Counted from the first letter of the stretch, positions 50,693 to 63,700 are shown. The stretch is DNA of 64,000 bases from Hyphochytrium catenoides (GCA_900088475.1 FLMG01000540.1:36556-100555), one strand, 5' to 3'. Numbers and translations: made by a program. Notes: a model not told the origin generated them from the sequence alone.

Positions 50693-51571
50693 TTACGATT
50701 CGTTGCTTTTCGCGCAATTGAGAATGTCCGAGCCTTCGAAAGTCTGAGTTGTCGGTACTTCTGCCTTGGGGGTTGCTAAGGTTTTTAGGGCACACGCTGT
50801 CATGGCCTCGGCCAGGACTGGTACTTCAATTGAACGATATCGATCAGGGAGGAGGAAGTTGACTTTCATCCCAGCCCAGTTCATTAACCTTGGCGTCCTG
50901 CTTGAGCCCACCAGCGTCCCAGGCCGGAAAATACTCACACTATCGAACCCCAAGCTCTTGACGTTTTTCTCAACCTGCCCCTTGAGCTGCATGTAATGCC
51001 CTACCGCAGTCCCATGCATCAGAAACCATGGCTTAGAGTGGACGTCAGCTCCTACAGATGTCAACAGAGAGGCATGACGCACCCCACCAGCTTTGGCAGA
51101 TCGTGCAAACTCAGTGGGAAGCGTAACATCGACGAGCTCTAGCTCTTCAACAGTGCTCTTTGATGGAGCACCAACCCCCATAGTAATAAAGACTGCGTCG
51201 ACACCGCGTAGAAGCGGTAGAGCAGCGTTCTCTAATAAGCCTGCTTCCATAGGAACAATGTGCTGCTCCACCTTCTCGACATCGTCAAATTTCTCGATCT
51301 TCCGCCGATTGAGGAGGACTATTCGTCCAATCTCTGGTCTTGTCAGCAGCGACGACACCACCGCGCCGCCCACGTTACCACTGGCTCCTAACACTGCCGC
51401 GCTAAAAATCGCCGGAGCCATGCTCTCCTCTGACGCTGCGCAGGAGCTATCTGTCTCACCTGCTGGACAGGAGTCAGCGCTTCTTACTTCCGTACTTCTC
51501 GCGCTTGTGCCTGGGCCTAGGCAAGTTAATAGCACCACCACGACGGAGATAACTTGCACAGTGAATTTCAT
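50693..51571 (-). CDS. NAD(P)-binding Rossmann protein, HTATIP2/NmrA-like, with signal peptide
   Basis: Intronless, 292 residues, ATG 51571. Residues 1-24 form a signal peptide: M-K-F, then the hydrophobic core V-I-S-V-V-V-V-L-L-T-C-L and a likely cut after S-A. The atypical short-chain-dehydrogenase fold starts near residue 57 with V-L-G-A-S-G-N-V-G-G, the dinucleotide-binding turn. L-L-N-R-R-K follows the second strand and could contact the NADP phosphate. Later landmarks are D-A-V-F-I-T-M-G-V-G, A-K-A-G-G-V-R-H-A-S-L-L-T-S-V-G-A, L-K-G-Q-V-E-K and S-I-F-R-P-G-T-L. These match the TIP30/HTATIP2 group, most of which are cytosolic. No Y-x3-K pair of classical SDRs is present. The substrate is unknown. 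Secretion or plastid routing is inferred from the N-terminus. Confidence 0.85.
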   Translation of the reverse strand: MKFTVQVISVVVVLLTCLGPGTSARSTEVRSADSCPAGETDSSCAASEESMAPAIFSAAVLGASGNVGGAVVSSLLTRPEIGRIVLLNRRKIEKFDDVEKVEQHIVPMEAGLLENAALPLLRGVDAVFITMGVGAPSKSTVEELELVDVTLPTEFARSAKAGGVRHASLLTSVGADVHSKPWFLMHGTAVGHYMQLKGQVEKNVKSLGFDSVSIFRPGTLVGSSRTPRLMNWAGMKVNFLLPDRYRSIEVPVLAEAMTACALKTLATPKAEVPTTQTFEGSDILNCAKSNES

Positions 51572-52314
51572 CCGATGTTCGCTGGTCCCTCCTCGCTATG
51601 CATAGACACGAGGCTGCTTGGGTGCAGACTCTGCCTTCGATCAGCTTGAGCTCTGCTTACTACATGGCCGCGAGGAGGAGACGAAGGTTGGCGCTGTAGC
51701 GGCACCAAGATGTGAATGGACATAAAGCCGATCAAGCGGTACAGCGACAGTTTACCGTTATTATTACAGTATTACGTCCAGGTGGAAGGCCTATTATTAT
51801 GAGGGACTTTCTTCAGTGCCCAGAAGGGAAAATCTTTCTGAGTCTAAGATAGACATTGTTTGAAGCAAGCAAGTAGGCCAAGACAGTACGGAGTCGCCAT
51901 CCTTCTTGCGCCACTAGGCTCTGGAGTCTATGGCACCTTCACCGTCAGCCAGCAACGTTCTTCGGCTAGAGGGTAAACCACCCCAGCTGTCGTGATGGTG
52001 TGCTTAAAGATCTATTCGCTCAATGTGGTGGATGGCGAAAGCGCACCCTTAGTAGGTTGACATATAGCAGCACCTTCTTCAGCAGATGTCATTCTTCAAT
52101 TGGATCCCTAGGAGCGTGGGGCTCACGTGCTGTTAGTCAAACGACTCCAACATGGTGCAGGCTATCTCAGAAGGTGGAGACAACGTCCACGCTGAGACGG
52201 CCGTATCACGCGACGTGCGAACGGGACAGCTGCTCCCTTCCCACCGAAGGCTCCGTCCCTGAGCGCTTCTTGGTGGAGAAACATCTCAATCCTGTTGACC
52301 ATTTCAAGGTGATC
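51572..52314. other. Intergenic region
   Basis: Between the start of the HTATIP2-like gene (-) and the stop of the USP gene (-). A plus frame at 52000-52440 overlaps the USP last exon and is taken as its shadow. Nothing else seen. Confidence 0.4.
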
Positions 52315-55300
52315 TCAACGGCCAGGCTTAGCTGTTGTACAGACTCCGCAACTGCCCATACTGTCATGATTCACAAGAGTGCAAGTTGGACAATGCCATG
52401 CCTGCATCTCAACGACTTTCTCCTCCCCGCCGTCAGTTAGCTTCTCGCCAAAATGCTTATCCTTTTCCAACGGCGTCGGCATCTCACTACGCTCTAAGAC
52501 TTGAACCTCTTCCTCATCCACCAGGCAGACCGTTTCCTGGACTACAGGAGAGCTCTCCTCTCGCCCACCAGACTTAGAGGATGCTGCGGCCTGCCGACGA
52601 GAGGCAGTAGATGCACCTCCTAATACTGTCCCTTGGAAGCCAATCTCCTCTGGAAGACCAGATCCGTTTAGAAATTCTAGATCCAGCGGGTCATGGTCAT
52701 TGTCATCTAATATGTTGAGCTTCAAAAAGAGTATGGAGTCGGCCTTGATTCTGGGCATGGAATAGCGAGAGGTTTGAGGGTCTCTAGCTGGTAGTTCTTG
52801 GCATGACGGAATCTTCTTACCCATTTTCAGCTAGGGTGAGGCTGTCCTTCAGTTCCCGCTCTCCAAGGTATAAGGACTGACTAGATGGTGCGATATCTGT
52901 TGACTCCATTATCTATGAAACGGAACATCGAAAAGTTGAGAAGACACGGGACAGATAAAGGACGAAGGGCGCAGTTGATAGGGGCAGCCTGCAAACAAGT
53001 CTCACATCAATAAGTAAGAAGACCGTTGTTGTCAAGAGAGCCCACCCCAGGGACTACGAAGCAATGACTACATGACTCCGGCATGGAGGGCAGCTCCGGG
53101 GTTGGTCGGACATAAGCAAGGGCGACAGCTAACCTTATACTTTACAAGCAGTGTAAGATCTGTGCTACTGCAGTAGACCTTGAACATCTTGTTCCTAGAG
53201 CTTGAGCGCGTTAGGCGTCGGGAACCGCCATCAACTTCAGATGGCTTAGACTCTCCATACTGGCGGTTCAGGTCAGATAACGACTATTGCATCGCGGTTA
53301 ACAGCAAGTTAGCCCCAGATATAGACAATATTGGATGACCTCAGTGACCTCCAGAATAGTCGGCGTCTGCCAGAAGCCTTGCGTACCTGGCCAGGCTTGA
53401 CCTGCATAATTCTGATAGGTCTATCTTGAAAGTTCTTGTGACTAGAGCTCAGGGCTTTCTCTTGCAGCTCTTGGCATCCTTCGCAGATTCCGCCCACAAC
53501 CTGGAACTACACGTGTGCAGAGCGCCCCGAATATCGGAAGAGAGTAAGGGCCAATGTAATTAGAGGCGAAAGATATGCAAAGGGATTCTTACTTCTCCCT
53601 TCGTTTTCAGTGACGTCACAAATTTTGCTGACCCGTCAGATGCCACTGAGCACGAGATTGAGCTATCAGCGTCAAAGAGATGCCTGTAACATTCAGAGAT
53701 AGATAAGTGATTAGTAAGCAATTTGGGAAAGCTCGGGCTTCACAATGGCAAACGCTATTCAGTCAGTCAGAGAACTAAGCAGTAAAATGCCATACAGTAG
53801 ATCGTTCCACTCATCCTCGTTTACTATTTCTGCGTCTTGATATCCTTGAGGTCTTCTAGGATCGTCACACCATTTTTGCAGGCTAATGTTCTCCCCTTGA
53901 AGGACTAAGTGGACCCGTAAGGGAAGCACTAATAGGCCTAAACACAATCCCCATGAGCTGTTCAATCTTTGAACCACAATGATACTGATGACAAAGTAGG
54001 AATAAGAGCATGAATGATAAGCTCTCACCATGGTGGCAAAGGAGAGTTTGACATAATACGGGTCCTGGCTTCTCTGTCTCCAGGGTGTCAAGGTAACTCC
54101 GCCATCTTGCAAGATAAGACGCATCCACAAGGTAATACAACCCAGGCGATATCACTCGACTTCCTACAGTTGCCATCATAAGCTTTAACAGTATTCAAGC
54201 GACACGACAGAGGATGCAAGTGCAGAGGCGTATAATAAAACGGCCCCAGTAAGCAGCCCCATACCTGTATAATCGGAGGGCGCCGGGTGACCGGAGAGCC
54301 TCTTCCATAGCTTCTTCAATGACTTGAAGGCTGTTACCCGTGCCCTTTCCTCCCAAAGATGCTCTTTCCTCTTATTCCCTTCTGTCTCCTCAACCTATGG
54401 CCCAGAGAGACTTTACTGGTCAGCAAGATCTAGACACCACTAACTCTTCCTTCACTATAATCTCTTTGAACTCTTTATAACTCTTACCTTACATTCAACG
54501 CATGGTGTGCTCAAGCAAGAAAATCCCTTGGTCATTGGAAAGAGAGATAAAATGTTCCTCCACGTGGTACCACTTATACTTCGATACGCCCTACGGTTGA
54601 GTACCAAACCGCCGTGGGGACATGTGATGTCATCATTCACAGTCTTATCGAAGATATCTACCACACGACAGACATAGCGTGAGTGGAAGTCCTCTTAGTG
54701 CAAGTTTGACCGCGGAAATGATAATAGAGGATCCTAGCTTGTAACAGTCCTACCGGGCAGTCTACTAGTATAAGATAATTCTTGAAGTGAGCTTTTTCAA
54801 TGAAAGATGTTCTATGTACCTTCTTTGCTGGTCTCTTCGTCTTTTCCATTGAGAAACTTTTTCATAGACCCGTTAGGGATCTTCTTCATTGTCTGTTCCT
54901 TTTCATTGGTCTAGATAGACATCAAAAACTTTAGCAAAGTCCCCTCTCCATCAATGAGGAAAAGGGAAAAGCGAGTTTATAAGCTGCAAATGGAAATTAG
55001 CAAAGACGATTCTATGAAGAGATCGGTCCAGAATAACAGAATTGGAAGCAGACGTATCTAGCCTTTCAGTCAATCACGTTGCCAATTGAAAAGATAAGTA
55101 TTGACATCGGTGTATGAAGGTAAATAGTTTAAAACCATTCGACAGAAGCTATCTGCTGTCGAGGTGAAACCCTTGAGATCAGGAGGCAGAACATACAGAC
55201 ATAGGAAGTGTCTCCAACACTATTAACAGAGGGAAGGCTTGAATAGTGGAAAGGTATCATGCCAGAATAGAGAGCAAAGCGTACCTGGTAATAGCTCTTG

Positions 55301-58300
55301 ACAGAGCTTATCCACTTCCTACTGAGAAAATATGCGGTCTGGGTCTCTCCACATTCAGCACTTTCAAACTCGTTTGGCTGTGCCAAGGGAAGAGATGACT
55401 CCACGCCGTCCAGGATCTCTCTTAGTATGTTTTGTTTGCTGTAGACTTCCTTCTTGTTATCCTTGAAAGCAGCAACGCACTCTTTGCATCTGACCCCGGA
55501 ATGACGGTTAGCAAAGCTGGGATTATCAGAGTAATTAGCAGGTACCTACTCGTATGACGAGTCGTTGATGTAGATATCATCTTCTACCCCGCAACCTTCC
55601 GAGAGGACAGCATATAAAGACGATCGGACTCGCTTTAGGCAGCTTATGGACTCAGGTGCTACGGACTTCCCTGTAGAATCAGAACGACGGTAGGGTCTGT
55701 GGTTAGTGTTATCTTATGGAGTAACTGTGTGGAGCAAGTGCGGGTGACTAACCTGTCGCGTGCTTATCCGCATGAGGGCACGCAAATGGCCTCATATCTA
55801 ACCTAGAAGAGAAGACTCCCTTGAATATGACCGGTCAGATTTGAATATTAAGGTCACGATAGGATATCTGGTGCCTCCTTGTTCTCCTCCAAGTATTTCC
55901 TTAGGAACCCTTTGTTTCCTACGCCTGCACGTCAAACTGGCCAGGTGCAAACCCTTCCCAGCACCTCAGCGTCAGGACCCATCCGATGCTTACCAGCTTC
56001 TTTGTCATACTTCCAGTCCTAATATCCAACGCCGGTGAAGTAATTGTTGAGATGCCACGCTCTCCGCCCTGATGAAATATAGCAAGGTTGGAGAGAACGG
56101 TAAGAAAGGAGACCAGGGACTATTCCCATCTATCCCAATACAGAGCACTCATTAGCGGCCCCTGTGTTGTACAGGAGCAGCCCTCCATGCAATTGACTGT
56201 TTTCCTTCTTCTCACATCGGGTCATTTGCCAACTCAATCGTTTAATGCACTTACCTGAATCCAACTCTCGAGCCACGCTGTCGCAACCCAGAACCAACCC
56301 TCGTCGGTGCCGCAAGCGTGCGGTTGTTCATCTATAAAGTACCGTCTATAGAGCCTCTTACGATGCTCTATTTCCTCAGCGAGCTTGAGCTCCTGACACC
56401 GGATATTACGTACGTTGGAGAGCAAGACAGACAGTCAGTGGACATGCAGTACAGCAATATACTCTAGAAACGAATGTTGACACGACACACAGCAACGATC
56501 CACCCTGAAGTCACCACTAAGATCTGATCCTCCACGACCGCCTGTAGAGATAAACGCTACTCCTTGAGAACTTCATACAAAACCTCCACCTCGAGTTGAG
56601 AAGATGACAAACAAGTAAACGAGAGTGAAGAAAGGTAGCAGTAAACGGGTTACTTACTCGCCGCTTGTACGCTTCCACTTCCTGGTCGAAAGCCGAGTTC
56701 GCCGTGGATACTTCTTTTAATAAGCCCTCGGGTGGATTAGGCAGGGTCTCATCCACTACCCTACAGATGATCCGCTTCAATGCAGCTTAATGCATCAATG
56801 TCGCCCACCGGTCTCACGCGCATATATAATCAGAACAGAAGCGAAAAGGCCCCAGCCCACATTTTTGCGGTGCCAATGAGACCCTGCAGGCGTGAGTACC
56901 CACCCACTCACGTACCTACTATACATTAGCATGTAGGCAGTCGTGGACGCTCTCTCAGGACGCTGGGCTGGACCGCCTTGCTGTATGTCCTCAACGCGTG
57001 CTCGTTTCTCGGCTCTTTTTACGTCCTCATCCTCATCATCTACCACAACCAACTCTGGATCGGTGTCCTTAGGTGACGCTGTAACTTCATATCGAGGACG
57101 ACATGGCCTGACCACTTCATCATCAAATTCGTACCATTGGGGTTGCCCTAGAGTGACGTTGGAGGGTGAGATGACGGAAAAGTGGATAAGTGACCTGGAC
57201 GGCGCGGTGCATCTACTAAACAGATCCGGGATAAATGGCAATGGACAGTGACAAAATGATCTATGAAGGTGGACAAGAGGAAGGTTGTACTAAGTACAGG
57301 ATTGAGCCAACATCTGTTCACCTTGTTCATCCTTGTTATGCGGATGCTTCAATTCTGCAGTGTAATGTCCTGCATTTGCGGAGCCTCCTTTGTGGTTCAT
57401 TATGGCACACAGCCTGTACCTCCCAGAAGGCACTGCTCGTTGTTACTATTGGTCAGAGAGCACTTCCTTGCCTTTGAGATATTCCCTCCTTCCCCCGTAC
57501 CATCCCCAATTCACACTCTTAAGACGTGAAGAATAGTTGAGTCCTAGAGCACCCTTGGAAAGTAGAAGTCACAGCCACTCCTAGCTACTGTCACAACTCA
57601 CCATCACCAGCAGCATCAGGACCGCAAAATGGTGTAACGTCAATCTCAGGCGCTATTTCAATAGGGTCCTGGTGTCAGATTGTTAGCGTCAATTGGCCCT
57701 CAGAGACGTTTAGTATAGACATGGCTGGGAGCCGTATCCGGTAGCTTCAACACCAAGATCGAGGATAGATAGTAGACTTGTTGACAAGAGCATGGCAAGT
57801 AGTCCACAGCCCAAACTTACCTTGAGCTTCCGCTTCGCCATAGTGTTGAGGTCATAGGAATAGCGCATCAGCTGAATAGTGAGCGTCTCAGGAAGATGGA
57901 CAGAAGATAGTTCAATCTGGCGGACTGCATTCTGCTTGGAGGAGCACACAGAGCAAAAGTATTGATTTTCTCCTGTCAAGACCTCCTCCTGAAAATAGCC
58001 CTTCGCAGAATGTCAGTTGCGCAGAATCAGATGTCAGTTGCGCAGAATCAGTAGGCAGCGACTAGATGCTGCTGGAGGAAATAGTAATGGGGACTAAACA
58101 CACAGAGAGGTGGCTACATTCGTCAATAAGTTTATAGCCCCAGAAGACATTCTTAGACGAGGGCTGCTACATCGTTAATAAGTGGGAGAAGAGGGGACAA
58201 GTAGCTGCACTGTGGTAGTTCGACAGAGAGATTTGAAGACTCGGGAGGAGTAGGTCGCAGAGAAGAGCTTATTACCTTAAGGCAGTCCTCTAGCGTTTTC

Positions 58301-59626
58301 TTGCCCTTAATGTTCAACTCCTAATCCATCAACTCACTGAGACGCACTTCGTATACATCAAGGAAGACATAGAAGCTTACCAGTTCATAGAATCGCGTCG
58401 GCTTGTCAGACCGGGTCTTGCATTTTAGGCACTTAGTGACGTACGACAGAGTACCTCTGTACAACTTGGTCACTTGCTCCTGCAGGGCTGAGTCTTCGCC
58501 TAACTTGAATATCTCCTCGATATGGGACATAAGGAGCTTGTTGAACTCCTAGACGAGGAGCACGTTAATGGCAGTAGCGTCATCCGAGGTTGAAGACAAC
58601 AAGTCAAGGAATGGTGAAAGTCCAGTGCTTCTTGGGAAGAAACGCGAGCGTGCGAAGTAAACCCAATGGACACAGCTAGAATCTGTTAGTGCTGTTTGCA
58701 CCTGAGCATCTTGTTGTACGGCCTGGTTGAGCATAAGAAGACTTGCAAACTGCCTAGGGTCCACAACTCTTCGTTTGCTAGTCTGCATATACGCAAAAAT
58801 CCTCTGCAATTCTCGCATATGGTGCACTCTATCATCTCTATAAAGATCGCTAGCGCTATCTATGGAGATAGTTTCTTCATCGATCTCCATTCCTACTGAA
58901 GCTGGCTTCCATTGAAAGACTGCTGCTCTGAACTTGGTGTTCATAAAAAGGCACTGAAGCAAACTGTTGAGATAGCATGTTGCCCCCAGATTTCGAAGCC
59001 CTATTGGCACTTTCTGATGAATGGTGCCCTACGACGTCATAAGAGAGAGAGACCTACTTTAGTGTGAGGAGGCGACCGACGCGAAACAGAGGCAGTAAAA
59101 GAGAGGTATAGCGTGGTAGAAGTGCAACGAATTGGTAAACCGCAGCGCTTGTGGACGCAAAGTGATGCTGATGGCCCACAACTGTACCTTATCAAACTCC
59201 AGCCGGGCATCCACCTCGGGACTAGGTCCTAGCACCTTGGCAACATGGTCTCCCTTGGCCCATATTCCCTTCTCGTGCTCCAATCAGTAAGATATAAGCA
59301 GACATGGAACTGGCACCTTCTCTTACCTGCTTCAGCTCGCCCAGACCGAATAAACAGTTAGGGTTATCAACGCAGTTTCTGGAGGTACGATGGTCTATTC
59401 GGGGCCAGGAAAGAAGGTGCCAGACAGCTTTCTCTTAACTCTTCGCAAGGATCACCGATAAAAGAAAGTCCTTACCTGAATGATGGCAGGGGCGATAATG
59501 TATATGGTAGGGATCTGAAAGCTCTTTTTCGAGTGTAGTCGCTCCTGACGCGCGCGTCTTCGCCCTGACTACCGAAGTCTTCTTTGACTTTCGGTTAAGC
59601 GAAGCGCGCTCTCCCTCTCTTCCCAT
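52315..59626 (-). CDS. USP48-type ubiquitin-specific protease with C-terminal RanBP2 zinc finger
   Basis: Cysteine deubiquitinase, large multi-exon gene with ATG 59626. After a basic N-terminus comes the Cys-containing USP48 lead-in (R-N-C-V-D-N-P-N-C-L-F-G-L-G). The catalytic domain follows: Cys box L-R-N-L-G-A-T-C-Y-L-N (near 58970), N-Q-A-V-Q-Q-D-A-Q, Zn-type C-L-K-C and Y-F-C-S-V-C. The His box is H-K-G-G-S-A-N-A-G-H-Y-T-A (near 57380) and W-Y-E-F-D-D near 57150. An acidic loop with K-R-A-E-K-R-A-R could be a nuclear signal. DUSP-like segments follow (EGWFWVATAWLESWI; C-P-H-G-G-L near 54620). The last exon has a ubiquitin-like remnant (F-L-K-L-N then E-I-G-F-Q-G-T-V-L-G) and ends with W-H-C-P-T-C-T-L-V-N-x7-C-G-V-C, a RanBP2-type zinc finger. 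USP48 relatives act on histone H2A and NF-kB factors in animals. An ATG at 52824 is internal. Confidence 0.9.
58011..58051. repeat. Two-copy tandem repeat, 21-bp period
   Basis: TGTCAGTTGCGCAGAATCAG occurs at 58011-58030 and again at 58032-58051. It lies in an intron of the USP gene. Confidence 0.9.
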
Positions 59627-60711
59627 TCTGATTTGTTTCAGCCTCACATGCAATCAAATCACTTTAGAGCTCCATGTGCTTACAATGTGCCATTGGCGGC
59701 CCTCCGCCCTCCGTGGGAAGCAGAATCACGAAAAAGAATCACTTTAGGGCTCCAAGCGCTTGCAATGTGCCATGCTCTTGGGCTCTCATTATGCTGTTTG
59801 TTCTGTGCCTGACATCGAGAGTCATCGCCGTTTCCTGAGAATGGAGACAGCAACGCTGTTGAAGGGAAGCGACACGGAGTGCGAATCGAGTCTGGAAAAA
59901 GCTGTAATAGTGCGAGAAAGAGCATGCACAAAGCACCGCAAACGACAGTCTTTGTAGTGTAAAGAGATATGTTGGTTAGGGCAAGCTGGATGAGAATCAG
60001 GGAAGGAGAGGAGGGAGCAGTGATGTGAGGAACAGCCAAAGGCCTTCAAAATCAGAACATCCAAGACGTTATCAAGGATAAATGCGCCTAACTGGCCATT
60101 GTCAGGAATGACATTCACCATCATTCTGCAGTGAGTTTGAGCCTTGTCTGAGTTATTTCAGTGAATGTGTGTGGGTTTGGAAAAGCGTGAGAATCCCTAA
60201 TTGATTAATTCAAGATCTCAAAAGAGTGAAGGTGAGTTTGCCATCAGAAGAGAGCGTGAGTTAGCCTCCGCTTCTGTGCTAAGTTTGGTTAAGGTGTTGC
60301 TGTGATGAATGGGCAGAGCAGCAACTTTCTGCTGCGGTTCTGCGGATCATCGCCTCCTGTTCTCTGCCAGCACTAGCCGATGATGACACTGCTTCCTTGG
60401 CGACTCTCACTTCCGGGCACTCTGAAGCATTCCGAGCCTAGCGGTCGCCTACTCTTTGGGAAAAGGAAGCTTAGCCACGTAGGAGTCTGGGCAAGGGGAT
60501 GTACAGTTGAAGAGCTTCACCTTTTCGGTGGGGTGGACCCAGATGAGAAGCACAAGTCCTTTTGTCAGATATGGGCATCCCTGACACATGCCACTGCGTC
60601 TTGATTACGTTGAGCGTTAACCCGTACCATCAGCAAAGCTTGGTTGCTTGAACTAAGGTTCGACGCTTCCTCTCTTTATGACTTATATCGGCTCCGCTGA
60701 GGCCTATCAAG
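59627..60711. other. Divergent promoter region of USP and TPR-protein genes
   Basis: About 1.1 kb. The minus frames at 60124-59680 and the plus frame at 60380-60604 show no family motif or splice context, so no gene is called. It holds the direct repeat described separately. Confidence 0.4.
59657..59773 (+). repeat. Direct repeat, about 37 bp, copies 80 bp apart
   Basis: AATCACTTTAGAGCTCC, then an ACAATGTGCCAT end, at 59657-59693. A diverged copy with AATCACTTTAGGGCTCC and the same GCAATGTGCCAT end lies at 59737-59773. Both copies lie within 150 bp upstream of the USP start codon on the divergent side. Confidence 0.85.
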
Positions 60712-63700
60712 ATGGATTCCTCCTTCCCGTCCATGTTCACGGGTCCAGGCCTCTCCGCTCAGACCAAAGAGAACGTTCGAATAGAGCCTAACACAGCGAG
60801 AAATGACTATAGTAATCATGGCCCCACGCCTAGCCACTTCTTTGGACAAAAGCCATCATCGCATCCATATGCCTCCACCGATACACTTCACTCACATGCG
60901 GAACCGGGGACGACGTACTGGTCCGTCAACTCCATGGGGAAGGTTACGAACAGAAGTTCAGAGCTGCCGGCTGATCCTGTGGGAATTGTGGCGAGCGATC
61001 ATAGCAGTTCTCACCCCTCCACCTCCGAGTCCACTACCTTTGGTCCCCAAGGAGCTATTCCCAGCCAAACCTTTTGTGTCGGCGTCGCAAGTCCTTCGGC
61101 TGGCGCTAAGTTTGGGCCCAACAGACGTGCGGGGCTCCGAATGCCTACCCAGAAGGGAAAAAGCAGACCTACCTCTAAACCTACTCCTGTGGCAGCCAAC
61201 CGCAACAACCAGGCGACACCTTCAGGCGATGGTCAGTGGGTGCCAATCTTTAAGGCACCCGTGGACGTCCATCAGTGGGACTCAAACAACGCTGCAAGTA
61301 GGGCCAACGCCCACGCTGAACCTAAGACGAAAGCTTCTACAACAGGATTCATCCAGACATCGGCGCCTGAGACGCCGGAACTGTTGCAACCCGCTAAAGG
61401 GCCTCCTCAAAACAACTTTGCAAAGCCTTCTGTCTTCTTTATGAGACCGTCTAAGCCTGGAGTGACAAGCCAGTCCTTCTCATCTCCAGACAAAGGGATG
61501 ACGGGTGGCAACAACATCCCGACTTCTATGCCTACGGCAGGAACTGCTTTCGGGTCCCACCTTTTCCCCCCGGATACAATCCCAGCTACACATGTCTCAC
61601 AAGAGGGTTTCTTAGGTGAGTCTGCTACGATAGTCTATGAGAAAGTCTTACGATGTGCTAACGGACTCTTTGCCCCTTGTCCATTTAGGAGGTAAGGGGA
61701 CAGGACCTAGCACAGCAGCGCCCACCTTCTCAGCCGGTAATATAGACTCTAGTGCTGCTGCTTACATGGGATCTGTACTTTAACCTCCTCCGCTCTGCGC
61801 GCACATTTCATTAGCCCCTGTCGAGGAGAAGATGCGGAATCTACAGCTCAACGGCTCAAAGTCTGCAACAGGTCAGCCGTAGCCTACTTGTTGAAGGGCC
61901 GTTCCTATTTTGCTGACTGACTCTGCGTCACCTTTAAGTTCCGGTTGAAGCAATGCGGAAATTAAACTTAGATAAAGCGCAGGCGGGCAGTGCCGGTAAG
62001 ATTTATAGACGCATAGTAGATTTGACACTAGGGAACGGAACGAGAACCTACAAAGTGGGCGTATTACGAGAAGCTTATGCAGTAGACAGTTGAAGCGATT
62101 GTCTAACACTTGCCTCAGGACCGACGCAACGAGCAAGTGCAAAGTCGGTGCCTGACCTTACCTTTAATATGGGTCAGCCCACCACGCAGCCTAACAAACC
62201 TAAAAGAGGAGCCTCGAAAGCCTCAGGTCGAGCTACAAAGGGCACCAGGGGATCGAAGCCAAGTGCCGGAGCTCCCGGGGCAGCCGCAAAACTGGACGTC
62301 GGGGCGACTCCAGGAAAGTCAGACCTCAAACCTGCGGAGGAGGAAATGACAAAGATGGACGTTGAAAAAACTCCCCAGCAATCTGCCCCTGAGCCATTGA
62401 GGCGGCCCACTTTCGCGTTTGACTCGCCAGCGTTCACGAGTCCATCTCCACGTGCACCATCTCAACCGCAGAAAGGCCCTCCAGGGCATAGAGATTCAAG
62501 GAACGGAGCAACAAAGAACAATCCTCAGGGGCATTTCTTCTTCGACTCTCCGGAGCCATCTACTCCGCAACAGACCAAGGCACCCTCTACTCCTTCCACC
62601 CCAGGGTTTCACGTGGGCCAGGGACCGTCTACCCCTAGCCGAAGTGCGCGTAAGGTAGGTTGAGGCGTGTCCACATAGCGGGCCTGGAGTGTAATGTTTG
62701 AATTTGGGATGCGCTTATTTAAGGACGGACTTGCAAACACATGCCGATATTCTCTTTTTGTGCTCTTTTACAGGTCGGAAGAAGAGGCATATTGTACAAC
62801 AAAACTAGAAAGCCAGTCCCCTTTCATCAGAAGCGTGACACTATAGGGAACAACGCGGAGGAAGATATTCCGGAGAAAGAGGAAGCAGACGTTAAAGAAG
62901 AAGACTTTCCTTATCAGGAATACTATGCTGTCTGTAAAGCTCACGAAGCCACAATCAATGGTGAGGAGTTGGATGCTGGCCCGGCCACAACTCATATGCT
63001 ACCAATGCTCGCTGCATGATGCCGGCTCCTGTTTGGTTTTTGACTATCCGCCTTAACCTCTTCACACGCCTGCATATCTCACCGTACTATATAGAGGGAG
63101 AGTGGACAGAGTCTGAATGCAAGGCTTGTCAAGCCTTTATCGTAAACAAGCTCCACCACACGGATGTAAGCCTTCTCTTGGTTTTCTTGGGTTAGTCTTT
63201 ATCTTCTTCCTCCATGTTGCGGACAGCGATTTGTTCTTTTTTTTTTGGCCTTCTGGAGCCTACGTTGATTAACATTTTATTCTATTCCACGGGATCGCCT
63301 GCTGTAGACAAAGGCAGTAGCGTAGCACTTGCAGTTTCTGGAATTTAATACCATGGATGTCGTTACCCCTTTCTAAACTCCACGTGCAGTTGTGCTCCTG
63401 TTGCGCGGTGCGGCTGAACGTCTGCATGGTCCGGAATTGCATGACCGCGAACCCGAATCGTGCTTTGATTACTGCTTTTAGCTTAGGCCGCTACTACGGC
63501 GGCAGGGAAGGGAAGCAGCCCTGCTGGGTGATACTGAAGGATATTGGCACTGGACTGTACCGAGAAGACAAATTCAAGGAAGCAGCACTCATGTACAGCA
63601 GGGCCCTACGAGTGCACGGGTAAGAGAATGCTTATCGCACTGAGATATCCCCTTGATGTCAATGACGTAACCTGTTTGGCCGTTCAGCCCCTGTGGTAGT

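Noticed and set aside
52315..52824. ATG-started frame at 52824 as an independent zinc-finger gene
   Set aside because: Its first half continues the C-terminal ubiquitin-like region of USP48 (G-F-Q-G-T-V-L-G), and an acceptor lies just upstream, so it is the last exon of the USP gene.
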